63,421 bases of DNA from Prevotella sp. (GTDB taxonomy: Bacteria; Bacteroidota; Bacteroidia; Bacteroidales; Bacteroidaceae): NCBI GenBank assembly GCA_017449675.1, contig JAFTFG010000026.1, positions 1 through 63,421 on the forward strand, read 5' to 3'. The notes beneath the pieces were generated by a model that saw only the letters and a program-made list of their open reading frames with translations, was not told the DNA's origin and ran no database searches. Every line of letters starts with the position of its first letter. Position 1 is the first letter of the stretch. The position numbers and the translations under genes were made by a program. Shown here piece by piece: positions 43,820-51,873 of the stretch.

Positions 43820-46003
43820 ATGGAACAGATAAAGATATTCACCCAACTCATCGCCAATGAACTGCATCTGTCTGAGCATGCGGTGGAGAATACACTCAAA
43901 CTATTGGGCGAGGGTTGCACGATTCCATTTATCTCCCGTTATCGTAAAGAACGGACGGGAGGACTGGACGAGGTACAGATTACTGCTATCAGTGATCGTA
44001 ACGAGCGACTGCAAGAGATAGCGAAGCGGAAAGAGACCATCACCAAGACGATAACAGAACTGGGTAAGATGACACCGGAACTCGACAAACGCATCAACGA
44101 CTGTTGGGAGGCCACGACTCTAGAGGACATCTACCTGCCCTACAAACCCAAACGGCGTACCCGTGCCCAAGTGGCCAGAGAGCAAGGATTGGAGCCACTT
44201 GCCCAACTGTTGCTTCTCCAGCATGAGCCTCACCCCGAGCAGGCTGCCAGACGTTATGTATGCGGCGACATTATCGACACAAAAACGGCCCTCCAAGGTG
44301 CCAAGGACATCATCGCTGAACAGGTGAGCGAGGAGGAGCGTTCCCGTAATCTTGTCAGGGCTGCCTTCCGTCGTGAGGCCTTCATCATCTCCAAGGTGAT
44401 CAAGGCAAAGAAAGACACAGATGAAGCCGCCAAGTATGCTGATTATTTTGACTGGGAGGAACCGCTGAAGCGTTGTTCGTCCCACCGTCTGCTAGCCATG
44501 CGACGAGGAGAGAATGAGGGGTTTCTACGGGTGAGCATTACTATCGATGACGACGAGACCGTTCGTCGCTTGCAACATAACTACCTCCGGGGTAGCGGAG
44601 CCTGTCAACGACTGGTCGCCGAGGCGATAGAAGACGGTTACAAGCGTCTGCTATGCCCATCTATAGAGACAGAGTTCGCCCATCTCAGTAAGGAACGGGC
44701 CGACGAGGAAGCCATCAAGGTCTTCACGGAGAACCTGCGCCAACTGTTACTCAGTGCTCCCCTAGGTCAGAAGCGGGTGATGGGCATCGATCCGGGGTTC
44801 CGCACAGGATGTAAAGTGGTATGTCTCGATGCCCAAGGTAACCTGCTGCATCATGAGGCTATCTTCCCCCATCCGCCTGTCAACCACCGTATGCAGGCCA
44901 CGATACATATCCAGCAGATGGTCAAAGACTATGATATTGAGGCGATAGCCATTGGCAACGGCACCGCCAGTCGTGAGACGAAAGATTTCGTGGAAGAAAC
45001 CATTGGCAATTGGCCATTCACTGCTGGTCAAATGCCAGATGCTAACAGCCAAAAGCCCAAAGTCTTCGTCGTCAGTGAAGACGGTGCATCTGTCTACTCT
45101 GCTTCCGCTATAGCCCGTGAGGAGTTTCCTGAGGAGGACGTGACGGTACGTGGTGCTGTCAGTATCGGCCGCCGGCTCATGGACCCGTTGGCAGAACTGG
45201 TGAAGATCGACCCGAAGAGTATTGGTGTAGGACAATACCAGCATGATGTCGACCAGTCACAACTGAAGCACTCCCTCGACCAGACAGTAGAGAGTTGCGT
45301 CAATCAGGTGGGGGTCAACCTCAATACGGCCTCACAGCATCTGCTGATGTACGTCAGCGGACTGGGCCCTGTCCTCGCTAAGAATATTGTAGACTATCGC
45401 AGGGAGAACGGTGCGTTTACCAGTCGCAGTCAATTGAAGAAAGTACCTCGTCTGGGACCTGCCGCCTATCAGCAGTGTGCCGGTTTCCTCCGTATCCCGC
45501 AAGCCAAGAACCCACTCGACAACTCTGCGGTTCATCCGGAGAGTTACGGTATTGTGGAACAGATGGCAAAAGACTGTCACTGTACGGTCAGCGACCTCAT
45601 CAACGACAAGGAGAAACGGGCACAGATAGATGTGAAGCAGTATGTCACTGACACCATCGGACTACCTACACTGACGGATATCATGAAGGAATTGGAGAAA
45701 CCCGGACGGGACCCTCGTGAACAGATTGAGGAGTTTGAGTTCGACGCAAACGTCCAGACTATCGAAGACCTGCATGAGGGTATGGAACTGCCGGGTATCG
45801 TGACCAATATCACTAACTTCGGTGCATTCGTAGATATCGGCGTACATCAGGACGGCCTGGTACATATCTCCCAACTGGCAGACAAATATGTAAGCGACCC
45901 CACACAGGTGGTACACCTCCACCAGCATGTCCATGTCCGTATCATCGGCATCGACCTGCGGCGCAACCGTATCTCTCTCAGTATGAAGGGCAGGAAAAAG
46001 TAA
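43820..46003 (+). CDS. tex: Tex-family RNA-binding transcription/translation factor
   Basis: This is a 727-residue cytoplasmic nucleic-acid-binding protein. It contains the N-terminal helical Tex domain (ISRYRKERTGGLDEVQ), an RNase-H-like YqgF domain (MGIDPGFRTGCK), helix-hairpin-helix repeats (LNTASQHLLMYVSGLGP), and a C-terminal S1 domain (GMELPGIVTNITNFGAFVDI). I start at ATG 43820 (MEQIKIF), which fits family N-termini. ATG 43802 adds six residues, and the longer frame from 43727 runs through the promoter. About 15 residues between FVEE and KVFVVSED (GNWPFTAGQMPDANSQ) look like an insertion relative to the family. The last 26 bases overlap the convergent S66 gene. Confidence 0.95.
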   Translation: MEQIKIFTQLIANELHLSEHAVENTLKLLGEGCTIPFISRYRKERTGGLDEVQITAISDRNERLQEIAKRKETITKTITELGKMTPELDKRINDCWEATTLEDIYLPYKPKRRTRAQVAREQGLEPLAQLLLLQHEPHPEQAARRYVCGDIIDTKTALQGAKDIIAEQVSEEERSRNLVRAAFRREAFIISKVIKAKKDTDEAAKYADYFDWEEPLKRCSSHRLLAMRRGENEGFLRVSITIDDDETVRRLQHNYLRGSGACQRLVAEAIEDGYKRLLCPSIETEFAHLSKERADEEAIKVFTENLRQLLLSAPLGQKRVMGIDPGFRTGCKVVCLDAQGNLLHHEAIFPHPPVNHRMQATIHIQQMVKDYDIEAIAIGNGTASRETKDFVEETIGNWPFTAGQMPDANSQKPKVFVVSEDGASVYSASAIAREEFPEEDVTVRGAVSIGRRLMDPLAELVKIDPKSIGVGQYQHDVDQSQLKHSLDQTVESCVNQVGVNLNTASQHLLMYVSGLGPVLAKNIVDYRRENGAFTSRSQLKKVPRLGPAAYQQCAGFLRIPQAKNPLDNSAVHPESYGIVEQMAKDCHCTVSDLINDKEKRAQIDVKQYVTDTIGLPTLTDIMKELEKPGRDPREQIEEFEFDANVQTIEDLHEGMELPGIVTNITNFGAFVDIGVHQDGLVHISQLADKYVSDPTQVVHLHQHVHVRIIGIDLRRNRISLSMKGRKK

Positions 46004-46940
46004 GCGTCGTTCCCTCCCCATTGACCTCCAAGGTCACCAGACTGCCTACCAGCATCGGATAATTGCGCAGGTGTTTGTGACCTACGGGGAAATCGTAGCA
46101 CACGGGAATATTGTATCTCCGCAGATACTCAAAGAACATATGGTTCATATCTGGGAAGGTATTCGCCACCTTCTTATAGTTGGTAAACTGCCCGATGATA
46201 ACACCTCTCACATGCGACATCAGTCCACGTACCTCTATGTTATGCAACATACGGTCGACTTTCGTCATACTCTCTCCCGTATCCTCCAGGAAGAGGATGA
46301 TATCAGGTAGTGTCAGCGGATCATAGTCAGAGCCAGCCAGTCCATGCATCACAGACATATTACCACCAACCAGGATTCCCGTTGCCTTTCCTGAATGATC
46401 CAACGGATGATGCGGCAGTCGATAGACCGGTAGGTCTCCCGTCATCATACGACGCAGTACCTGACTCACCGTGTCGTTACCTTCATAAGCACCTATGGCA
46501 TGACACATCGAACCGTGAATTCCTAGTTGACCCGCACAAGCCTTCGCACAGAGCAGTGCGGTGATGTCACTAAAACCAATGAGGAGTTTGGGGTATTTCC
46601 TGAACACGCCCAAAGGCAACTCACACAGCAGATGGACAGCACCATCACCACCACGTGAACACATAATCGCCTTCACTGTGGGATTCCGCAAGGCCCACAA
46701 CAAATCAGCCCTCCGCTCTTCTATCTTACCGGCGAACCCCCGATAGTCATTCAGGGCATGGGGACCTACCACCGTATGAAAGCCCCATTGTTCCAACGTA
46801 CGGATACCCCCATTGATGGTTGCCGTGTCCGTAGCACTCGACGGGGAGATAATAGCAATGGTATCACCCTCATGCAACCACTGGGCCGATACTGGTATCA
46901 GCATCAGCAGCAGTGTCCATAACAAGACGAATCGTTTCAT
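45978..46940 (-). CDS. Exported S66 (LD-carboxypeptidase family) peptidase
   Basis: Family S66 enzymes remove the terminal D-Ala from murein tetrapeptides or cleave related amide bonds. The product has a signal peptide (MKRFVLLWTLLLMLIPVSAQ), the nucleophile serine in GFSDITALL, and a likely oxyanion stretch SRGGDGA. The catalytic Glu is in EDTGES and the His in FPVGHKHL. I start at ATG 46940 (320 residues), because the longer frame to 46976 crosses the -7 box. Most LdcA proteins are cytoplasmic, whereas this one is exported, as in several Bacteroidales. It converges on tex with a 26-base overlap. Confidence 0.9.
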   Translation of the reverse strand: MKRFVLLWTLLLMLIPVSAQWLHEGDTIAIISPSSATDTATINGGIRTLEQWGFHTVVGPHALNDYRGFAGKIEERRADLLWALRNPTVKAIMCSRGGDGAVHLLCELPLGVFRKYPKLLIGFSDITALLCAKACAGQLGIHGSMCHAIGAYEGNDTVSQVLRRMMTGDLPVYRLPHHPLDHSGKATGILVGGNMSVMHGLAGSDYDPLTLPDIILFLEDTGESMTKVDRMLHNIEVRGLMSHVRGVIIGQFTNYKKVANTFPDMNHMFFEYLRRYNIPVCYDFPVGHKHLRNYPMLVGSLVTLEVNGEGTTLTFSCPSY

Positions 46941-46945
46941 GCATG

Positions 46946-46953
46946 CAAAGATA
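46946..46953 (-). promoter_or_regulatory. -7 box of the S66 peptidase gene
   Basis: TATCTTTG ends five bases before the ATG at 46940. Since Bacteroidetes transcripts start about 5-8 bases after this box, the message would be leaderless or nearly so. Confidence 0.55.
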
Positions 46954-46976
46954 CGAATAATCTTCGAGGAAACCAT

Positions 46977-47010
46977 AAAAAAAGTCGCAACTCCATAGAG
47001 TCACGACATT
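46977..47010 (-). terminator. infC-rpmI-rplT terminator
   Basis: A 10-bp stem with two G-T pairs (GTCGTGACTC with GAGTTGCGAC on the minus strand) and a 4-base loop is followed by seven T. It lies 25 bases after the rplT stop. Confidence 0.8.
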
Positions 47011-47034
47011 TTTCTCTCAATTCGCTTGTGGTTC

Positions 47035-47379
47035 TTACTTCACCTTGGCAACGATAGCCTTGAAAGCCTCAGGGTTGTTGACAGCGAGGTCAGCGAGCAC
47101 CTTACGGTTGATCTCGATACCTGCCTTGGCGAGTTTACCCATCAGTACGGAGTAACTCATACCCTCCAGACGGGCAGCAGCGTTAATACGCTGGATCCAC
47201 AGGGCGCGGAAAGTGCGTTTCTTGTTCTTACGATCGCGATAAGCGTAGGTAAGACCCTTCTCCCAAGTGTTCTTGGCTACTGTCCAAACATTCTTGCGGG
47301 CACCAAAGTAACCGCGAGTGAGTTTCAGAATTCTTTTACGTTTTGCTCTTGATGCAACGTGATTTACTGATCTTGGCAT
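47035..47379 (-). CDS. rplT: 50S ribosomal protein L20
   Basis: The 114-residue protein matches L20: [20 protein letters not shown] start, the basic [14 protein letters not shown] helix that threads into 23S rRNA, and the globular end with [15 protein letters not shown]. It binds rRNA early in 50S assembly. It is the last gene of the infC operon, 37 bases after rpmI. In many bacteria L20 represses this operon; I cannot identify the operator here. Confidence 0.98.
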   Translation of the reverse strand: MPRSVNHVASRAKRKRILKLTRGYFGARKNVWTVAKNTWEKGLTYAYRDRKNKKRTFRALWIQRINAAARLEGMSYSVLMGKLAKAGIEINRKVLADLAVNNPEAFKAIVAKVK

Positions 47380-47416
47380 AGTTTCTTCTTACTTTTAATG
47401 TTTGACAATAGGTGAA

Positions 47417-47614
47417 TTAACGGAGACACAACAGGTCACGAACCTGCTTCATGTTCGATACATCAACGATGGTGGAACCTACCAAGTTGCGCTTCTGCTT
47501 CTTGGTCTTCTTCGTCAGAATGTGACTGTGGTAAGCGTGGTGTCTCTTGACCTTACCTGTACCGGTGAACGAGAATCTCTTCTTTGCGCCGGAATTTGTC
47601 TTTACTTTTGGCAT
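47417..47614 (-). CDS. rpmI: 50S ribosomal protein L35
   Basis: The 65-residue protein is MPKVKTNSGAKKRFSFTGTG with the lysine-rich continuation and HAYHSHILTKKTKKQKRNL, diagnostic for L35. The start is the ATG at 47614. The frame is open further upstream to 47659, but those 15 codons (MRSRRLLITIL...) have no family match. Confidence 0.98.
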   Translation of the reverse strand: MPKVKTNSGAKKRFSFTGTGKVKRHHAYHSHILTKKTKKQKRNLVGSTIVDVSNMKQVRDLLCLR

Positions 47615-47688
47615 TGTTTTAAAATTTAAAATTGTTATTAATAATCGGCGACTACGCATATACCGGGCGCGCCACCTTCTTTCTTTAC

Positions 47689-48381
47689 TTATTCGTCCTC
47701 ACTCTCCGTCAACTTCTTCAGCGCATCGGCACTGATCTTCGCATTGGCGAACAGGCCACCGTTAGCAGGTGCCTGTGTCTCCTGCTCTTGCTTGGCAGTC
47801 TCCTTGGCCTCAGCCTCCAAAGCCTCTCGGTCACGAGCCTGCTGGCTCTTCTTTGCCACGCCAGCCTTCTTGGGAGCGAGATAGAGGAACATCTTCTTTC
47901 CTTCCAGCGAGGGCATGCCCTCCACCTTTCCTACTTCCTCCAAGTCATTGGCGAAACGGAGCAACAGCACCTCGCCCTGCTCTTTGAAGAGGATGGAGCG
48001 ACCACGGAAGAACACATACGCACGTACCTTATTACCTTCTTCCAGGAACTCCTTGGCATGCTTCAGTTTAAATTGGTAGTCATGCTCATCGGTCTGGGGT
48101 CCGAAGCGAATCTCCTTCACCTCCACCTTGACTTGCTTCGCCTTCATCTCCTTCTGGCGCTTCTTCTGCTGGTAGAGGAACTTCGAGTAGTCAATCAGGC
48201 GACAAACAGGAGGATTAGCGTTTGGCGAGATCTCCACAAGGTCAACCCCCTGCTCACGCGCCATATCCAATGCTTGACGAGTAGGAACGACAGTGCTGCC
48301 ACCCTCGCCTACAATTCGTACCTCACGCACACGAATCTGCTCGTTGACGCGGTACTGATTCTTCATGTTGTCATTCTTCAT
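47689..48381 (-). CDS. infC: Translation initiation factor IF-3
   Basis: IF-3 keeps ribosomal subunits apart and checks the start codon. The N-domain ([20 protein letters not shown]), basic linker ([17 protein letters not shown]) and C-domain ([20 protein letters not shown]) are complete. At 230 residues it is longer than the usual 175-205 because of an Ala/Glu/Gln-rich tail ([15 protein letters not shown]), common in Bacteroidales. It uses an ATG start instead of the rare AUU of enteric infC; ATG 48366 ([10 protein letters not shown]) is an alternative. Confidence 0.97.
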   Translation of the reverse strand: MKNDNMKNQYRVNEQIRVREVRIVGEGGSTVVPTRQALDMAREQGVDLVEISPNANPPVCRLIDYSKFLYQQKKRQKEMKAKQVKVEVKEIRFGPQTDEHDYQFKLKHAKEFLEEGNKVRAYVFFRGRSILFKEQGEVLLLRFANDLEEVGKVEGMPSLEGKKMFLYLAPKKAGVAKKSQQARDREALEAEAKETAKQEQETQAPANGGLFANAKISADALKKLTESEDE

Positions 48382-48419
48382 CGACTATCTTTCTCGACTC
48401 TAATTTCTCAAATTGGGTG

Positions 48420-48450
48420 CAAAGATAGTGCAAAATTTTGAATAAGCAAA
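48420..48450 (-). promoter_or_regulatory. infC operon promoter
   Basis: TTTG (48447-48450), 19 bases, TATCTTTG (48420-48427), giving a leader of about 30 bases. Confidence 0.82.
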
Positions 48451-48534
48451 GAGAAAGCGAATAAATTTGCTTCCTTGAGCGTGAAAATTTTATTCAAATC
48501 GAACAAAAAACCAAATATTATTCAAAATTTTTAT

Positions 48535-48542
48535 TACCTTTG
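48535..48542 (+). promoter_or_regulatory. -7 box of the CotH-family gene
   Basis: TACCTTTG followed by CATCCGAAATAA, the same start-region sequence as gdhA. No TTTG at -33. The leader would be about 62 bases. Confidence 0.65.
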
Positions 48543-48610
48543 CATCCGAAATAAGAAACAAAGACAACAATGACTGAATAACCAAACGATAATTTTAAAT
48601 AACAACTATT

Positions 48611-50977
48611 ATGAATTTAAGATCAACTATTACAGTATGCTGTCTGCTGGCATCTACCGGCATGACACAGGCGCAAGTGATTATCAACGAACTCATGCAA
48701 TCCAACATCGACTGCATCATGGACGATTTGAATGATTTTCCTGACTCCTGGGTGGAACTCTATAACAGTGGTAATACTGCCGTCAACCTTAACAATTATA
48801 AATTAGGGAAGGACGACCAGGAGACAACAGCCTATCAACTACCCGATCAGACGATTGGTGCCAAGCAGTATGCCATTATCTACTGCGACAAAGTGGGAAA
48901 CGGTCTGCACACTGATTTCCGCCTAGAGTCCGGTAAGGGATGTGCGGTATATCTCTTCCAAGGAGGAGCCGTCGTCGATAAGATCACGGACTTGAAGAAA
49001 CAACCTGCTCCGAATATTGCCTACGGCAGAAAGACGGACGGTAATGATACCTGGGGCTATCAGGCCGATCCGACACCAGGAGCCGCCAACTGTGGGACAC
49101 TCGTGACAAAAATTCTGGGGGAACCGGTATTCAGCACACCAGGTGCGGTATTCACCACAGCAGGTACCAGACAGGTGGCCCTCTCCCTTCCCGAGGGGGC
49201 ACCGGCAGGAACGGAAATCCGTTATACACTAACTGGAGCAGAGCCCACCAAGACGAGTCTGCGCTATATGACTCCCTTCAATATCAGCGGCAATCGTATC
49301 ATACGGGCCAAACTGTTCTGCGAGGGGTATATGTCTCCCCGCTCCACCGTGCAGTCGTATATCTTCTTCACGGACCACACGCTCACACTTCCCGTCGTCT
49401 CCATCACGACAGACAATAAATACCTGAACGACAACAAAATAGGTATCTATGTAGACGGAACGTATCAAAGCGGTAAGAAAAACTATGAGTTCGACTGGCG
49501 ACGTCCCATCACCTTCGAGTATTTTGAGAACGGTAATGAAGCCAGTAAACTGAACCAACTCTGTGAGACACGTATCATGGGGGGAGCCACACGCAATAAT
49601 ATGTTCAAGTCACTGGCCGTCTATGCCAACAAGCGCTTTGGTACCAAACGACTGGAATATGAGTTTTTCTCCGACCAGCGGCCTAGTGTCACTGACTTCA
49701 AGTCAATAGCCCTTCGTAATGCCGGTAACGACTTCGACTACCTCTATATGCGCGATGCCATCATCCAGCGCTCCGTAGCAGAGAAGGTTGACCTCGACTG
49801 GCAGTCATGGCGACCCGTCATCATTTATATCAATGGGGTATATAAGGGAATCCTGAATATCCGAGACCGTTCCAACGAGGATAATATCTACACCTATTAT
49901 GACGGATTGGAGGATATCGATATGTTTGAGAACTGGAACGAACTGAAAGAGGGCGACTGGGACAACTATAACGCCTTCAAGACGTTCTATGCGGAACACG
50001 GACATACCCTTGCGGAATACGAGCAGTGGATGGACTGCGGGGAGTTCGCCAACCTCATGATCATGAACCTCTATTACAACAACCAGGACTTCCCTGGTAA
50101 TAATATCGTCATGTGGCGACCAAAGACAGAGGGTGGTCGCTGGCGCTGGATAGCCAAGGATACTGACTTCGGCATCGGACTATATGGCTCATCGGCATCT
50201 TACAAAACCTTGGAATGGCTTCACAACCCCAACTATGACAGCAATCGCAACTGGGGGGCCAACAGTTATGAAGCGACACGACTGTTCCGCCGTCTGATGG
50301 AGAATACTGACTTCTTTAATATGTTCATCAGCCGCTGTGCCGTCTACATGGGCGACTTCCTCAACTACAACGCAATAAAACCGCTATGGGATGGGATGTA
50401 CGACCTGATCAAGACAGAATACCCCTATCATCGTAAACTGATCAACCAGTGGTGGCCTAACTACAGTAGTGAACTGTCCACGGCCCGCAACTGGCTTACA
50501 CAACGTACGGATATTTTCTACCATCAGTTGGCTGACTACTATAGTCTTGGGACACCGACGAAACTCTCAATCAACAAAGAGGTCACGACTCTGGGGAATA
50601 TCCAGGTGAGTGTCAATGATGTCCCGCTCACCCAGGGGGTCTTCGACGGCAAATTCTTTGCAGGAAGAAGTGTCACCCTGCATGCGACACCCGCCGATGG
50701 CCAACAGGTGACGGGATGGGACATCACCATCACGCCGACGACAGGAACGTCCACCAACTCACATGTTGATGGGGACACCTATACCTTTACCATGCCCACT
50801 TGTTCGAAGATGGTCATCAATGCCGTTCTTGGTGCGACAGCCATCAATACCATCAAGCAAGGCAAAGTCCAAAATGCCCAATACTATAGCATCGACGGCA
50901 AAAGCCTCAGCCAACCTCAACATGGCATAAACATCATCCGCATGAGTGATGGTACGACCAAAAAGGTGATAAAATAA
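48611..50977 (+). CDS. Secreted CotH-kinase-family protein with lamin-tail domain
   Basis: The 788-residue exported protein has, in order, a signal peptide ending TQAQ, a lamin-tail domain (about 23-160, with WVELYNSGNTAVNLNNYKL), a chitobiase/beta-hexosaminidase-like C-terminal-type domain (ATGTEIRYTL-like, 170-250), a CotH domain (260-630, with the kinase-like WRWIAKDTDFGIGL), and an InlB-like beta repeat (ATPADGQQVTGW, 690-710). The tail YYSIDGKSLSQPQHGINIIR resembles sorting signals of Prevotella surface proteins. CotH domains phosphorylate proteins in spore coats, but the substrate here is unknown. I infer surface attachment. Confidence 0.88.
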   Translation: MNLRSTITVCCLLASTGMTQAQVIINELMQSNIDCIMDDLNDFPDSWVELYNSGNTAVNLNNYKLGKDDQETTAYQLPDQTIGAKQYAIIYCDKVGNGLHTDFRLESGKGCAVYLFQGGAVVDKITDLKKQPAPNIAYGRKTDGNDTWGYQADPTPGAANCGTLVTKILGEPVFSTPGAVFTTAGTRQVALSLPEGAPAGTEIRYTLTGAEPTKTSLRYMTPFNISGNRIIRAKLFCEGYMSPRSTVQSYIFFTDHTLTLPVVSITTDNKYLNDNKIGIYVDGTYQSGKKNYEFDWRRPITFEYFENGNEASKLNQLCETRIMGGATRNNMFKSLAVYANKRFGTKRLEYEFFSDQRPSVTDFKSIALRNAGNDFDYLYMRDAIIQRSVAEKVDLDWQSWRPVIIYINGVYKGILNIRDRSNEDNIYTYYDGLEDIDMFENWNELKEGDWDNYNAFKTFYAEHGHTLAEYEQWMDCGEFANLMIMNLYYNNQDFPGNNIVMWRPKTEGGRWRWIAKDTDFGIGLYGSSASYKTLEWLHNPNYDSNRNWGANSYEATRLFRRLMENTDFFNMFISRCAVYMGDFLNYNAIKPLWDGMYDLIKTEYPYHRKLINQWWPNYSSELSTARNWLTQRTDIFYHQLADYYSLGTPTKLSINKEVTTLGNIQVSVNDVPLTQGVFDGKFFAGRSVTLHATPADGQQVTGWDITITPTTGTSTNSHVDGDTYTFTMPTCSKMVINAVLGATAINTIKQGKVQNAQYYSIDGKSLSQPQHGINIIRMSDGTTKKVIK

Positions 50978-50997
50978 AAAGTAACGATAAATAAAGA

Positions 50998-51025
50998 GAA
51001 AGGCATCCTCATCGGATGCCTTTTC
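50998..51025. terminator. Bidirectional terminator between the CotH gene and tRNA-Ser
   Basis: An 11-bp stem, GAAAGGCATCC with GGATGCCTTTT, has a 5-base loop and T-rich flanks on both strands. It serves the CotH gene (+) and the tRNA (-). Confidence 0.85.
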
Positions 51026-51032
51026 TTTCTTG

Positions 51033-51120
51033 CGGAAGGTGAGGGATTCAAACCCCCGATACCCGAAAGGGGTATACCGGATTTCGAGTCCAGCGCATTC
51101 GGTCACTCTGCCAACCTTCC
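51033..51120 (-). tRNA. tRNA-Ser, anticodon CGA
   Basis: This 88-base class II tRNA has acceptor GGAAGGT/ACCTTCC, an anticodon arm CTGGA-CTCGAAA-TCCGG giving anticodon CGA for UCG codons, and a long variable arm (TACCC-TTTC-GGGTA). The T arm is CGGGGGTTTGAATCCCT and the discriminator base is G. CCA is not encoded (CAA follows). Confidence 0.95.
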
Positions 51121-51163
51121 GATTAAGTGAGCGTAAACGAGTTTACTCATTTTGCCGAACATG

Positions 51164-51193
51164 AGGAAGGTGCAGGAACTGAACCTTCCTTTC
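51164..51193 (-). other. Pseudo-acceptor hairpin in the tRNA-Ser leader
   Basis: In the 5' leader of tRNA-Ser the minus strand reads AGGAAGGTTCAGTTCCTGCA followed by CCTTCCT. It repeats both acceptor strands of the tRNA (GGAAGGT and ACCTTCC) around a short insert. It may be the wreck of a second tRNA-Ser end, or a leader hairpin guiding processing. Confidence 0.4.
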
Positions 51194-51206
51194 GCTTTAG
51201 CGGATG

Positions 51207-51238
51207 CAAAGATAGCGCAAATATTTGAATCCACCAAA
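51207..51238 (-). promoter_or_regulatory. tRNA-Ser promoter
   Basis: TTTG (51235-51238), 20 bases, TATCTTTG (51207-51214), followed by CATCCG. The predicted start is about 80 bases before the mature tRNA. Confidence 0.78.
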
Positions 51239-51263
51239 TTTATTCCAGACAAATACTTCAGTC

Positions 51264-51842
51264 TCAAAGAAGTTTACCAAGCCTGTTGCGCAACTCCTCT
51301 GCCTCACTCTGACGGATAGACAACTTGATCTCACAAGTATTATCGAAAGTCTGGGAGAGAATACGAGGACTCATCTCCTTCACTATCCGCATCACGTCAT
51401 TCATCTGCTGATAGGCAAAGGTATAGGTGATGACCTCCTCTACCTGTCGTGTCTCAATGGTGGCATGGGCGATGGCATCAGCGGCAGCCTCCCGATAGGC
51501 AACAATCAATCCGCTTGTACCAAGGTTCACACCTCCATAATAGCGCACCACGACGATCAGTATATCAGTCAGTTCATTGGAGTTAATCTGTCCAAGGATC
51601 GGCTTGCCTGCCGTCGACGACGGTTCTCCATCATCATTGGCACGGAACTCTTCCCTACCCGTCCCCAGCATATAAGCGTAACAGACATGGCGGGCATCGT
51701 AATATTTCTTACGATAGCCCGCCAATATTTCTTTGACCTCATCGACCGTCTCGACATGATGGGCAAATGCGAGAAACTTACTACGCTTCTCGGTATAGTA
51801 GCCCTCAGCCACTTCCTTGATGGTCTTGAACTCGTCAGTCAT
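51264..51842 (-). CDS. YigZ/IMPACT-family protein
   Basis: The 192-residue protein has the UPF0029 N-terminal domain with the family block RHVCYAYMLGTG...ANDDGEPSSTAGKPIL and RYYGGVNLGTSGLIVAYREA. A C-terminal DUF1949-type ferredoxin-like domain follows from about residue 135. The eukaryotic relative IMPACT regulates Gcn2; the bacterial role is unclear, though nucleic-acid or ribosome binding has been suggested. It starts 31 bases after the DUF1015 gene, so the two are probably co-transcribed. Confidence 0.92.
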   Translation of the reverse strand: MTDEFKTIKEVAEGYYTEKRSKFLAFAHHVETVDEVKEILAGYRKKYYDARHVCYAYMLGTGREEFRANDDGEPSSTAGKPILGQINSNELTDILIVVVRYYGGVNLGTSGLIVAYREAAADAIAHATIETRQVEEVITYTFAYQQMNDVMRIVKEMSPRILSQTFDNTCEIKLSIRQSEAEELRNRLGKLL

Positions 51843-51873
51843 TATCTCGATTTTCGATAAACGAGAAACGATA

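Noticed and set aside
47632-48441. 269-residue open frame antisense to infC
   Set aside because: Leu-rich shadow of the Glu/Lys-rich IF-3 coding sequence.
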